NCBI GenBank assembly: GCA_013399115.1
Contig: VXAA01006093.1
Location: 740,637 to 804,636, forward strand
DNA length: 64,000 bases
Reading direction: 5' to 3'
Origin: Anseranas semipalmata
Lineage: Eukaryota > Chordata > Aves > Anseriformes > Anseranatidae
Shown here: positions 49,496 to 62,089 of the stretch, one piece after another
Layout of the letters: each line of letters opens with the position of its first letter
Numbering within the stretch: position 1 is the first letter of the stretch
Notes under the pieces: generated by a model
What the model was told of the DNA's origin: nothing
What the model saw: the letters and a program-made list of their open reading frames with translations, nothing else
Databases searched by the model: none
Translations under genes and position numbers: made by a program

Positions 49496-52400
49496 CTATG
49501 GAGAAAGCAAAATGATTTAACATTGTTAGGCATGTGTGAAACTCAGACTTCATTTCAATATGTCCTGTCATTTCTAGCTGTTTCCTCTCTAGAGCAGGAA
49601 AATAAGATGATGAACTTTTTATGTAGATACTGTTCATGAATTTACAATGACATCAGACTGCTCCTTCCTCATCTGCATACACTTTGCAAGAGAGAAATTA
49701 ACCTTTTTGTACAAGCAGACATATCCTAATTAAAAAAAAAATCTGAAAAAGTATACAGAATATTACATCTTGCAGGCTTTAGTAATATCTGTTCCTTCAG
49801 ATAACATGAACTTTATGCATGTATTTTACTAGGATATTAAATACAAAATATCAAATTACCATAAAGGTCTCTAAATGGCATACAGACGACTACAGAAGAA
49901 CCACTCAAAGAAACGAAAGCCCTGAGAATACATCCAAAATATTGACTGAGTGGCTCCTATATTCAAATACCATTCCCAGTTGTTAACACCCCCTCTGACC
50001 CAGTGACCTTCATATTCATACTTAGCAAATACTCCACTACCTATATCAATTCAAAAGCAGTTTGATAGCTATATTAACATAAAAGTAAAGATCCACATGT
50101 TCCTTTTGGACCTGCTAGTGTCTACTGACACAATTCTTCATGAAAAAAAAAAAATCAAGAAAAACATTAGTATCTTTGTAAAATTAACCACATTAAATTC
50201 CCATGCTAAAGTACTGGATCTCACAAGAAATAATAGGAGAGCTAAATATGTAGGTGAAATGGATGGAGAGCAGGAGACTGATACAGAAAACAGTAAGTGT
50301 TCGTACTGCCTGAATTAAACAAAACATTAGAGTTTCACTGTAATACACTAAGCCACATCTGTTCGCAGCACTACATTTCTGCAAAAGAATACTATAAATT
50401 AGGTAGATAACTTATCACCTGACTGCAAATAAAGTATCATCTGCATGCCAGTGCAATGGTACTAACTGTGCACACAATAACACACATACATCCTAGAACA
50501 GAAAAATCTAAAATTCAAAAAGCTACTAAATACAATCCAGGAAACTCTAACACTGAAAATACTGATAAACTTTTTTTTTCTTTTTAATCTGATTGGTTAA
50601 TTTTATGTTTCCCTGGAAGAAGATTGAAAACATAATTTTCTTGAGGTGAAATCTCCTCTTGGAAATGGGGACTGTAATGCTAATATATTTTTTTAAATTG
50701 CATTTGCATGCAGAGAGCTGATTTCGAGCACCTTGTGTATACGAACTTGTCCTTGTACAAGCGTTCATGAGTATATGCAATTATTATATCAGGGAACAAG
50801 GTACAGTTTGGTTTACCTTCCAAGTAATACACATGCTAGTAGTCACTAGTTTTCTTTGTAGTAGCTTTAAAATTCCTAAGAGTGATTGTACCAGTTTCTC
50901 CAGATGTGTGTTAATTTCAGACATAAACAAAGCAGCTTACAGCATATATAAACAAGATCGTCAAAATGAACAAATAACGTGAACAAGATAGCAAACATAT
51001 GTCATCACAACCTTCCATCAGAGAGTACCGCAGTACTCTTCAAGTACTTCCTCAGCTAGTGTGTGTCCCTCAGTTTGAACCCCTCAGTTAAATTTGCTCA
51101 GTCACTTGTACCATACGCAAGTACTCTCTGAGCCCTGCCCAGAACACAAATACTCAAAGTCAGTGATGGAGTCACTTGTCACAGAGGTATTCTTATGCTG
51201 TCTCCTAACATCTCTTGTTACTCTTCCCTTACCACAAGAAGAGGTAAAGAACTCTGTCTTTCGATTTTGTAGCTTTTTAGTGCTACCAACCTATTCTCTT
51301 TATGCCTTCTCTTGATTTTGTTGTTGTTTGTGTATTCATATACATTCAGGATATACTGAATTCAGATATTTCATATAATTCTTTAGAGGTCTGTTGGCTC
51401 AGAACTGCCACTGAATCATCACTCTAACAACCTTTTTTTGACCACATTTCTTCAATGTTTTTATTTGCGGCATCTCCCCATTAATTATTTTACAAAGTGA
51501 ACTTCTTGAGGCAGACTATTCTTTACGAGAAATGTTCAGTACAGTTTTGGCTCAAGTACTGTATTACTGGACTAGTAATGTAAATACTGGCCAATTTAGC
51601 AAGAAATACTCTGCTGAAAATATCTACTATTACTAATATAATCATGTTTTGGTATACCAATAGCATAGTTTGTCAAAATTTTATGTATATACTTGCTTCA
51701 CTCTGCATTAAGAAAACTGTTACTATAACATAGTAGCAACAGCAAAGTTTTTAAATAAATAAATATCTTGGATATCTCTGGAAAAAAAATCTGAAAAGTT
51801 AACAAAATTGTGAAAAAAGGAAACATACTGAAGGTACACATTTATGTAGCAACAAATGAAAGCAACTTTACATGATGTGGCATCAGTCAGTGTACTGAAG
51901 AATTACCTTTTATATAGTGTAAATGCAAGTATCAGCCAACCACTATGTTTGAATGCATTTCGCCTGCAGAAGAATCAAGAACAACCAGCACCTTAAAGCT
52001 AATTCCATTTTAAAATATTCATTTTTTTATTGTCTTTTTCCTAATCCTGTATGGCAAGTAAGTGGTAAAACTTGAGTACCATAATGTGCTATTACCAATG
52101 TAGAATATCCTTTTAAAGACTTTTGTACTGATTTCATTACAGATATATAATAAATTCATCTTGTCTGCTTTTTAATGACAATTAAATCTTACTGATATGT
52201 CAACTTCCTCTGAGTAATCCTCTGGGGTAGACAGTATGCAGAAAACAAAGTTATTTTTTTTCATACAATACACAAAGAAGCATAATTGTATGTTACGTTT
52301 AAAAAAGGCAGGTTTTAGTTTATTTCCTGGAGGTGATTGAAAGGATGATAGTATTGAAAAATTTTGGGAATTATCTACAGGAAAATGAACACACAGAAGT

Positions 52401-53189
52401 CTTTTACCTTTATAAAGGAAATGCTGTATGCAACTACAAGGTCAGTAAAATATTGTCTAATGAGACATCATCATTCATTCACTCTTATAATGCGACGTGA
52501 AACAAACTTCTTTGAGGTGTAAATGCCACTGTAGCTCATAAGGTACAACAGAACTTAGTGATGGAAATTAGTGACACAAAAGATATTTTATCAGCTATTT
52601 CATCCAACAATGGGAATTATAAAATATCAGAGTGCAAGTGGGAGTGTTTCACTTGAGACTTCATTCCAAAAATTGACTAAAACAAACACATCTATACTGA
52701 TCACTTAAAACTCAATATGAAAGTATAAAGAGGTACAGATGGATTACATGCTACAGGCATCCCTGAGATATCTAATAGCAGATGCTGAGAAAGCTGAAGG
52801 GAAGATACGATGAACTAGTATTAAATATCTGGTACCACCATGAAATCACATACGCTAAAAAAACTAGAAATCTAGTTTGTGTTGTAAATTTTTTAAATCC
52901 ATATACTGATATTGGCAAGTTATACATTTATTTTAATATATTTCTTACAACAGTATGACTTCAGAAAATATCGTCTAATGGTTTTTGTGTTTAAAGCACA
53001 ACACTTGAAATTGTGTTCCCCAAGGAAGTGATATCCTCAGAGACTCAGAAACACAAGTGCATTTGAACAGCCAGTTACAGTTAGATTCCTAGTTATGTTC
53101 AGATTCCCCATACTTAAGCAAAAAAAAATAAAATTAAGAATTAGGTGCCAAACTCTATTAGGATGCTTAGGAGCACCATAATATGGAAA

Positions 53190-53690
53190 TATTATGGTCA
53201 CTATGAAGAGCTGAAAGCACTGCATTGCATATTGAGTGGAGCAGTTGATACGCTAGAAGGCAGGGTTACCATTTACTGGGATCTCAGGAGGCTGGAGGAA
53301 GGGGCTGACAGGAACCTCATGAAGTTCTGTAAAGAGAAATAAAAGTTTTCCATCTCTGGGACAGAGAAACCCTGACAGCAGTACAGGCTGAGAGACAAGT
53401 GACTGGAAAGTAGCTTTGCAGAAAAGGATCAGGGGGTATCGGTGGACAATAAATTGAAAGCAAGTCAGTGGTGAGCCCTTGTGCCATGTAACGTTAACGA
53501 GACATCGGGCTGTATTAGCAAAATTGCAGACAGCAGGTTGAGGGAAGTGATTATTCCCTTCTATTTAGCACTTGTGAGACCAAATCACAACTAGCGTGCC
53601 TAGTTTGGACACTTCAGTACAATAAAGACATTGAAAAATCAGAAGATGTCCAGTAGAATCAACCAAAACAATAAGGTGGCTGAAGACCTA
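53190..53690 (+). mobile_element. old CR1 LINE fragment
   Basis: Contains diverged CR1 ORF2-end nucleotide motifs in order: GTTGATACGCTAGAAGGCAG, GGCTGACAGGAACCTCATGA, a region matching the VDNKLK block (GTGGACAATAAATTGAAAGC), GAGGGAAGTGATTATTCCC and TTGGACACTTCAGTACAATA. Numerous indels and stops show age. The CR1 3' tail is missing, so it is truncated at both ends. Confidence 0.85.
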
Positions 53691-54972
53691 GATCCCAGGT
53701 CTTTAACTTGCATCTGTCACCCAAGAGTTGGCCCATTTTACTGAGCTCCTTTATAGTCTGGATCCCGTTTTAGAGGCCTGTTTTGTTATAAAGTTAGGGC
53801 ATTTTGAAGGAGATGAACCTGGATTTTTGTTCCCAGTGCCAAGCCACTTTATGCATTTTACAGAGCAAAAAAAATACATGTTATTCAGTATAATTTAATA
53901 AAAAGTAGATATAATCCAAGGAGAAAAGAATAAAAGGCAGTTCTTGCTCTTATGAGTATACTCACTCCAAGGCTTTGTACAAAAGATTAGAACATTCAGG
54001 AATATTCTGAAAAAGACAGCAATCTTCTGGGAAGTTGGTTCCAACACAGTCCACTAGGCCTAAGCACTGTCTGCTAGGTGAGCAGTACAAGCCAGCTCAA
54101 GCCACAGGTGAAGAGTGTGCGCCTGTTTGCCAGGGCTCTGACTTACAGCAGGGCTTGGAAACCTAACTCTACACAACAGGAAGCATTGATGCACATGAAG
54201 AGTAATTTAATTCCAGGGAACACTGAGCTCCCACTACATCGAATACTTATTTCATAGCTAGCAGGTAAACTTTCTGGATCTCTTTCATAATCTTTGGTGC
54301 TTAAAGTTGGCTCAGGTCTATTTTGTAGGTCTAAAAGTAGTTGCTTATACACAAAAATTTCAAAAAGCTCATTCTTAAAACTCCTTCTTTATAAGCAGCC
54401 TGATTTTTCAAAGTATTGAACCACTTTTTCGCAGTCTTTTAGGGGAAAACCCTGTGTTTTCTATGGGGAAAATGTCAAATACCATAATTACGTCAACCTT
54501 CTAAATAACATCACTGTAATACTTCCCTGACTCATGAATTAATTTCTCAAAAGGCTTAAACAGTCTGTTTAACTTGGAGAAGCCCTGAAACATGGATGTT
54601 TAGAAGACCGTTTTCAGAACTGAACTTCATGAATAGGCAAAAGAAATTCTGCAATTATCTTTGGTGACACTGAAAATATTGAAAATGCAGTTTTTGTGCT
54701 ACTGTGATCCTTCCAGCTTGGAAACACTTAAAAGATTCAGGAAATGCTTGTAAAACAAGGGAAAAAATCCTTTAACTCCTTTGGCATGATCTAGAACCTT
54801 GCCTCTCCTCAATTTCTCATTCACACAGTTTTTCCAAGGTTTGCTTCCAGAATAGTTCCAAAATTTGCTCTGTTCTTGTCAGCTTGGTCTCCTCAGCCCT
54901 AATCGTCTCAAATAGCCATCCACTGACTCCACTGACTGTGTGCTACTTTTCCAGTGAATGACTCCTTACACT

Positions 54973-55020
54973 TGAAAAACAACAACAACAACAACAAACA
55001 ACAAATGAACAAACAATAAA
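54973..55020. repeat. CAA microsatellite
   Basis: AAAAACAACAACAACAACAA followed by looser ACAAA words. Confidence 0.9.
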
Positions 55021-58000
55021 GAAACCCACCTATGTTGTTTGGAATAAGTAGATACGCCATGACAATAAAGGAAAGGAGTTGTTTATGATTTTATGTTTGT
55101 TCAACCTATCTCCAGGATTACAATAAAAAAATGCTAAAAATATTTATTAATCCATCTTATGTTAATTGAGAAGTAGCATACATAGACTTAAGAATTTTGC
55201 TAGTGTTTATTTGTCAGATTTGAGAATATTACTATTGACAAAGCAGTCTTGTCAGGGGAAAAGGATATGCTGTACACAATTACAGTAATACCCATCACTA
55301 TTGAATTGCCATTCTGTTCTAAGAAAAATGAAAGGAAGAACAAAGGACAACGTATGTCAAAACATATTTAGCAAATTTTGAAGTTCAATGTTGCTGTTGG
55401 GTATTTTTGTTATCTCCTGAAGAGTTTTTACTCACATATACTTTGGCTACAGGGCACTAGATTCGTTATAACATATACAGAAATTATCTTGAAAAATTAA
55501 AATGTTGATATACAGCTCAGTTCACAAAAGAGCACAAATACATAGTATTTATGCAACAAATAATTATAATTAGATATACTAAAGCTTCAGAACATATAAA
55601 TTCATAATGTTATTCTAAATCAGAAAATCATATTGCAGAGGTTTATAGTTCGATACCTCGGAAGGTTTTGGCCACCTCCCAAAAGAAACTAGAGTGTGAC
55701 TGTCTCTTCCACCTACAGGTAACAGAAGAAAAGACAAAACAGGGAACTAGCCTAAACACAGTATATGAAGGGAAAGGCAGGAATAAACTCAGAAGCTTTA
55801 TTTCACAGTATTTTACTCTCACTACCAGGACATGCCATTTAAAAGCTGATCACAAAAAGATAATGCTGTATTATGTCTGGCACTAGTGTTTTATTTCCTT
55901 CCACTGGCCCAACTCAGAGCAGTGTGAAAGTGTGAAAGCAGTGTGAGGGAAGGAGCTCGTACCTCCTCCTTTCCAACTCAACTACCAAACTGCACTCTCT
56001 CTCACTGACATCACTTGAACAACTGTCATACAGAGAAATGAAATAGCTCTACATGAATCCTCTCACTTGAAGCATGCTCATGCTTATTAATTATCAATCA
56101 TAGTTGATAAATCCTTGATTACTGCCTTTCTAAAAAAGGACTCTAACTCAAAACCTTTATTTTAACTCTTTTATGGTACCTAAGCAGAAACAACTTTTAT
56201 AAAAGCAATTCAGTGAACTTCGTCTTTCCATTTAAAAAGATGACAAACAACAATGATGAAACAGAATATGTGGTGTACTAGCCATAAAATGGACAGCTAG
56301 ATTAAATGAGGCTTCTATTTCATCTTGTTCCACAGCAGGATACACTATTCTGATAGCAATGTAAACCTTCAAGTTCACTGTTGCTTTATTGCTACTCTTC
56401 AGTTTACACATATTACTTCAGTTTACTGCTATTACCCCAAAACATAATAATCAATTATGAATTTTTATGGTTTAATAGATTTGAGAATTAAAGATTGAAA
56501 AAATAACATGTATCATGCTATTGTAGCTAACTTCATCGGCTACATACCATACACTAGCTATTTTGAACTTGCTGTCAGTTTGTTAGTATTTTAAAATATA
56601 TTAGGCAGTTGGGTGTGAATTAAGAAACACACAGGCACTTTATACTGTTCACATTATAAATTAATAGCTACGCAGAACAATGAAATATTTTTCATTTCTG
56701 GTACGAGAATTGAACAGCCTAGAAAAGCGTAATCTATATGAAAAACAAACCTTGACTTTATGCCACAAAATACAGATTAACAAATAACACACTTGAATGA
56801 AAATGGTTGGACAAAATGAAGCTACAAAAGTTTTCCAATAGCTGTCCAGAAAGACAGCTGTCAGAAGAGATATTTGTGTATATATTGCATTATATATATA
56901 TATAAATAAATGACTTAAGGTCAGGCATCTTTTTTTCCTAAAAGTGATGGTGAAACTGAACTAAGGAACAAATTAGTTGCTACCGTATCAATTGCAAAGC
57001 AAGAGTGAGCCTCAGATTCTATTTTCTTGTCTTGCACAGATAAAAATGAAAGACACAGGAAGAAAAGCAAAGGTGAATTACCATAACAAAATAACAAAAA
57101 ACACAAGACCTAAAACAGAATTACATACCTGGTAGAAAAGCCGCATTAAAAGGTACCTCAGCTGTCTTTACAGTTGTGGAAAACCCAAACTGCTATATCT
57201 TATCAGAGATAAATGTGCATTCAGCTTTATAAACCAAAAAATAATTGTAACCCTTATGTCCGTATACCATTTTTACAAACAAAGTGAAACCATGGAATTG
57301 GTTGTTTGCAGGCAGTAAACATTTAATAACTACTCAAAGTTTAAGAACAGGCTAAACCCAACCATTGAAGGAGGAGGAAGCCATTTTGGGTGTGGCACCT
57401 GCAAAGTCAACAGGTGTTTTCTTTAATAAATTTAAGTAAACATCCTCAAAGCATAATTATGTTTCACATTCAGGGAAACAAGTGGCTGGAGGAAAAAGGG
57501 AAATCATAGGAGCTGTAGAAAATAAGGGATATTTGATGTCATCGAATCTTAGGAACAGCTCTTAAATTCTGAACAATTCTGGAATGGGTGAAAAGATGTT
57601 CCAGTAACTCTGAGGGAAATCAGTTCTTATGAAGTGGACGATAATATCCGCATTTAACTCGTGGGTGCCACAGCCTTGTGCTATGATTGGCTGCCATCTG
57701 GGCTCCATCTGACAGCAGCAGATTGGTATTCTCTGCACACGTCCTCGCAATTCCTGTCGCCTATGTTTGCTGTCCCTTACACACACACATAATACAGTAT
57801 TTACTCAACTATAAACATTTCTGTAATGTACGCAAGCAGCATCTACAGTGCAGTTATGCATTTAGGATCAATCTGGTATTACTAATACATATCTGGCTAA
57901 TCTTTTTTAGTGCAAATGGTGCAAATATTTTTTCACCTATATATGTTAGAAACCTTTTTTTTTTTTTTCTTTTCTTGCTTTCCTTTATTCCCTGAATAAT

Positions 58001-58714
58001 AACACATGCCATTATTACACGTATAATCTTTCTGCTTTCCTTACGGTAACTTTCCGTTAACCAGTGTAGTTAAATAACTGCAATGGGAACTGTGAGTGTG
58101 ACTGAGAACAGACTAAACAGGCTGATGTCTTAGCACTACACAGAAATATTTTTCTTCATGAGCAGCAATTTAGCAAGAAGGCTATCAGCATCGGTATACA
58201 AACTAAAACTCCTACAAAATCAACATGGACACCAGTGTCCTTACTTAAAAGAGCAGAAGATGTTATTGCTTTTCATTTATTAAATGATTCAACATTGCGG
58301 TATGCCTGCAACTAATTAGTATGATCAACACAGTGCAGGGCAGGAACAAAAGCAGACCAGCCTCTGAGATGTGCTGATGTAAAAGCACACAGGAGTATAC
58401 ATTTTTAAACCCTGTCTTATAATTTATAACCATAACATACTAATCATTCCTTGATGGAACTTTCATTTCTAAGACTGAATTTAATGTCATTTCTGATAAG
58501 GCCTGTCTCTGGATATTAAAATTGACCAGCAGGCTTATTCACTTACTAGCAGTTAAATAACTTACTTTCTTTAAGGCTGTCTTATACTAAACATTATAGA
58601 AAACAGAAGGTCAGTTACTGGCAAGTAAGAACGATAAAAATGCATGTAAAAAGAACATATAAATACAGTGAAAGAGAGAGAAATATAGGTATATTTGCTA
58701 AGTCATATACTTAC

Positions 58715-58923
58715 CATTAGCACTGCAAAGTTACTGAAGTGTGTACTCTGAATGGTGGTAATATTGCCTGCAGAACTAATTATGTGGCACCCTTCTCCCC
58801 ACCAGCCTCCATGTCCATCTAGAAGGTCAAAATCCCAGAAGGCTGCAATGGGGTCTATACCCCGTGCAAAGTGCCTCAACCCTATAGTAAGAGGGCTGGT
58901 GAGGTTTCCAAAACTGCACCCAT
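58715..58923 (-). CDS. ADGRA1: ADGRA1 exon encoding C-terminal GAIN domain and GPS region
   Basis: A 209-nt exon (residues 70-139). The acceptor is TTTTGCAG and the donor is GTAAGTAT at 58714-58707. It takes two bases to finish codon 70 (Asp) and ends exactly on an ATG codon. The product contains an NLTS sequon, AAFWDFDLLDGHGGW, EGC, an NITT sequon and finally THFSNFAVLM, the GPS with its downstream tethered-agonist-like sequence. Where many GPS motifs have H-L-T/S at the cleavage site, this has H131-F132-S133. The position usually reading CxFW is AxFW, and the residue after TTIQ, which is Cys in ADGRA3 as I remember it, is Ser129. Cleavage is therefore uncertain. The last codon, Met139, aligns with the annotated start Met of the human short ADGRA1 protein. 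Confidence 0.9.
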
Positions 58924-59874
58924 CTGCAAAAGCAATAAACTGAATCAGAGAGATGGAGTGGAAAACCCTTTATTGATGAATGTTGTGTAAAGAGATCAGA
59001 TACACTAAACTATGGAAATAAAAAAAAGCAATAGACATATATTCTTAATGGTCAAAATCAAAGGTAATGTTCGCATTCAGAAAAGTTTGCAATAGTTTAA
59101 ATAAATCTGAATGAACATTTCAGTCTCATAATGTGTCCGAATGATCTAGTCAACCTTCACAAAGCTGATTTTTTTATTTAAGATTCTTGAGTTACAGCCA
59201 GTGTTACACTATAGCCCATCTAACTGCAAAAATGGCATGGTTTCATTGTATGATTAATAACTGAGAAAAATCTGCACTTTGAAAGTCACATTTAAACATT
59301 TAAAAATGTTCATAAAAATGAGAGGAGCACGACTCAGAATCAAATAAAATTATTAAAATTGCCTGAGTTAATAATTAATCAAAATAATGATTCACTACCA
59401 TATAAGATATCTCACATTTAGAGAAAAACATTTAACAACACTTGTTTTATGTCCATTGTTTCAGAAAGTATACTGGTGAGTACTGATACATGCAACAGGG
59501 CACTACTCCCTCCCCGACAGTCTTATTTTTATCAATGTCTAGGATGTTAGCATTGCAATTTTCATTGTAAAGAAAAGAGTAAAACAAGGTTCTGTCTTAG
59601 AGCTCTGTGCTGTAAGAAACAAGCCTCCGTAACAACACTGTCAAAAAATAATAACCCCAAATTTGCATTCTAGTCATACAGCAATTGCATTTCTTTATTT
59701 GCAGGAGAATTTGAATAAAATTGTGAAGATAGGAATAAATCCAAACATTTCTGCTAAAGAAACAGACCATTCCCAGCCTCTCAGCATACTGTATACTCTA
59801 CTCCTCTATTCTCTACATAATCAAGTATACCTTAGCTTTCAGATTAAAGGAAATAATGCATAAGAACTCCTCAC
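58924..59874 (-). other. ADGRA1: ADGRA1 intron inside the GAIN domain (951 bp)
   Basis: A phase-1 intron splitting the Asp70 codon (G|AT), with GTGAGG donor and TTTTGCAG acceptor. No repeat is recognised inside. Confidence 0.9.
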
Positions 59875-60082
59875 CTATTTTAGCAAAAACAGCTGGTGTG
59901 GCAACCGTCCTACGTTTCCCATCATCTGCAAGATTTGATGAGTTTCCTGTGCTGGGAAAGAGTTTTCCATTCCGAAAGACAATAAACTGTAGCTTGCAAG
60001 TGGAGTTATCAACAGATTGCCAGGCTGAAGACTGAGAGAAGACAGACTGTGGCAAATGAACTGAAGCTACTGCTACAGCATT
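59875..60082 (-). CDS. ADGRA1: ADGRA1 exon encoding part of the extracellular GAIN domain
   Basis: This is the first exon I can support (208 nt, residues 1-69 of the visible protein plus one base of codon 70). The acceptor is a pyrimidine-rich tract ending in TACAG just above 60082, and the donor is GTGAGG at 59874-59869. It enters in phase 0 and leaves with one base. The product reads as beta-strands of a GAIN domain: a VASVHLPQSVF segment, an NSTC sequon, then QFIVFRNGKLFPSTGNSSN and LADDGKRRTV, which are hallmark stretches of the ADGRA family. Two N-glycosylation sequons (NST, NSS) fit an extracellular location. The frame is open at its start, so it must be spliced to an upstream exon or begin in an unidentified first exon. 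The human ADGRA1 short protein lacks this part. Confidence 0.85.
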
Positions 60083-62089
60083 CTGTACAATGAGAAAAAA
60101 AAAGAAACATTTAAAATGCAAATCACAACAGGGTTGCTTTCATGATGTTTTAAACTCCTGTACAAGAAATGTATGCTGCCTTCCTTTTCCAACAGGCTGG
60201 AAGCAACCACAGAAGCACGAGCTGTAACCATGGGAATAGGATTGGTACAGTGCATATTAAAAGGGAAAACGGTTTGATTGAATGTGTGAGTCTATATGGT
60301 CAAGCTCCCTGCTGCAGAGGTGAGAATGGTTCTTACCGTGCCTGCTAGAGGGTCCATCAACACTGCAGATCTGATTTAAAGAGACAACCTCTACCAGGTT
60401 TTCTCCTTCACTTAAAACAGAATCAGACAACTTACATTAAAACATTTCTCTGAAAGGGTATTTAAAGAGTATTAAAATAATTTTATTAATACAAAAAATA
60501 TAAAATAAGGCAGTAGACAACAGCAAAGGTACTATATAACACTTTTTATAAATACATTTTTCTTGCTTCATATATGGAAAATCAGTTAACTCCAGGTTTT
60601 AGTAACCCAGGATTAAAAATATTACAAGCACTAATGTAACAGAAGAAAGCAAGATAGCACTAAGAGAAAATGAATGAAGACTGTCAGATCACTATAATGG
60701 CTTTGCGTTGTGATTGTGTTATACACCCTTTTACAAACAGATAATTCCCCTACAGCGTATTTATAAAACACACCAAACATTATGTTCTGAGGACTTCACT
60801 CATCAAGCATATTTTCCCCTGCCCAAATAGAAAACTAATCATTAAAGGCTGAGATATTACAGGAAAAAAACAAATGATGAGCAATGGGAAAATAAACAGG
60901 GAGTCTGTCCTGAGCCTTGAAGTGAAAAGTGTATGTATTTAAAAACAAACAAACTACAAAATGTTCTAATTTGCATTTCCCCCAAGGGCAAAGTATAGCT
61001 TCTGTGCACATAATTTACATAGATTATCACACAGTTTACTCATAGTACATGTGCGCTACCTCTTTGAGAAATAAAAACAATAATCTTCACAACAATGTAA
61101 ACAAATTTGACATTAATATATGTCCATATGCTAGGAGAAATGCATATGAGAGATAAAAGGCACGATGGAGATCAGCAAACTAAAATACTAGAAGCACCTA
61201 GTGACCTCAATAAATATGGGAGAAAAACATGAGTATGGGATGCTTCTGTAAACGGATAAAGGCTTGTGTTTAATTTTATCCTTACCACCATGTATATTTC
61301 GGAAAAGTTTTGTGATTCTAACAATAGAAACTTTAAAAAATCTTTTTTTTTCTTAAATATTCAACCTAGGTGATGTCACTTATTAAAAATATTCAGGAAA
61401 AATACAGAAAATAGCAACAGCACATTTTTACATTAGATTTTAAAATGACTGTGAAGACTTTAATTGGAATTAACTGAGCTAAACATCAAGTACTCATCCT
61501 TAGATTGTTTCCACTGCCTAATTCACTGATTCTAAAGCTGTCATAATTGGCTTTGTCTCACACTTCTGTAAAAGACATATTTCACTCTATGGTATCCCGA
61601 AGTATCTGTAAGCTGAATCTCTGATGATTTCATTTTAGCCATAAATTTGTTATTAATAAGTATGTATGGAAATTTTTAGTAGTGTCATTTGTCAAACCCC
61701 AAATCTCTGCTGACTTATCTGGAGATCTACAAAAGTGTAAGAGAAATTATAGTGCAATTAACATTATATAGGATTTTCATTATTATTCTGTGCTGGAAAA
61801 AGCAACAACAATGACATATTAAATTACACTAATTGCTTATTATACACAAAAAGAGAAAGCTAGAAGCATCTGAATAAGCTTATGATAATGAAACCAACTG
61901 CTAAAGGCATTGGGATAAGCAACAATGTGCCATGACTTGACAAAAGCAGTCCTACACAAGGCAGAGGAACACAAGAGGTTTATAGCACTTTTGCTACGGG
62001 GAAATTGTCTAATTCATTGTGGTTCTCATATTTCTTCTCTATTTTGACTCACTGATACCAATGAGAAAAAGTGGTGATACAGAGTGGTA

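Larger units (their letters stand above)
49496..58714 (-). other. ADGRA1: ADGRA1 intron between GPS and TM1 exons (9219 bp)
   Basis: It runs from the GTAAGTAT donor (58714) to the CATAG acceptor (49496) and splits the GPS/tethered-agonist codons from TM1. It holds an old CR1 (about 53190-53690), CAA-type simple repeat (54973-55020), AT repeat (about 56885-56905) and poly-T (57955-57970). If the short ADGRA1 isoform is made in birds, its promoter could lie here, but I see no CpG island. Confidence 0.85.
3871..60082 (-). other. ADGRA1: ADGRA1 gene body, coding span (partial at its 5' end)
   Basis: Seven exons with consensus AG acceptors and GT donors join in phase to give 710 residues of an adhesion GPCR: partial GAIN domain, GPS region, seven transmembrane segments and a long cytoplasmic tail. 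Family identity rests on the subfamily-A signatures [38 protein letters not shown] and the ETTV terminus. ADGRA1 is chosen over ADGRA2/ADGRA3 because the TM6-TM7 block ([30 protein letters not shown]) and the tail motif PCCAKMHC match human GPR123 as I remember it, and not GPR125. ADGRA1 is known as an orphan receptor with mostly brain expression. Introns are 951, 9219, 903, 11323, 28425 and 3258 bp. No in-frame start codon with a promoter is seen at the upstream end, so more 5' exons are expected. Confidence 0.88.

Noticed and set aside
3871..60082. Assignment to ADGRA3 (GPR125) or ADGRA2 (GPR124)
   Set aside because: The TM6-TM7 sequence and Cys/His tail motifs agree with ADGRA1 and differ from the ADGRA3 tail as I remember it. 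The GAIN exon resembles ADGRA3, but that is expected within the subfamily.
60337..60420. Open frame SEGENLVEVVSLNQICSVDG as an upstream GAIN exon
   Set aside because: It ends in phase 1 at the GTAAGA donor, but the next exon needs phase 0, and no good acceptor precedes it.
60420..60460. Micro-exon reading TLSEKCFN before GTAAGT, similar to an LSFKC stretch of ADGRA3
   Set aside because: After the AG acceptor only 14 nt would remain, and stop codons surround it. The resemblance is too short to trust.
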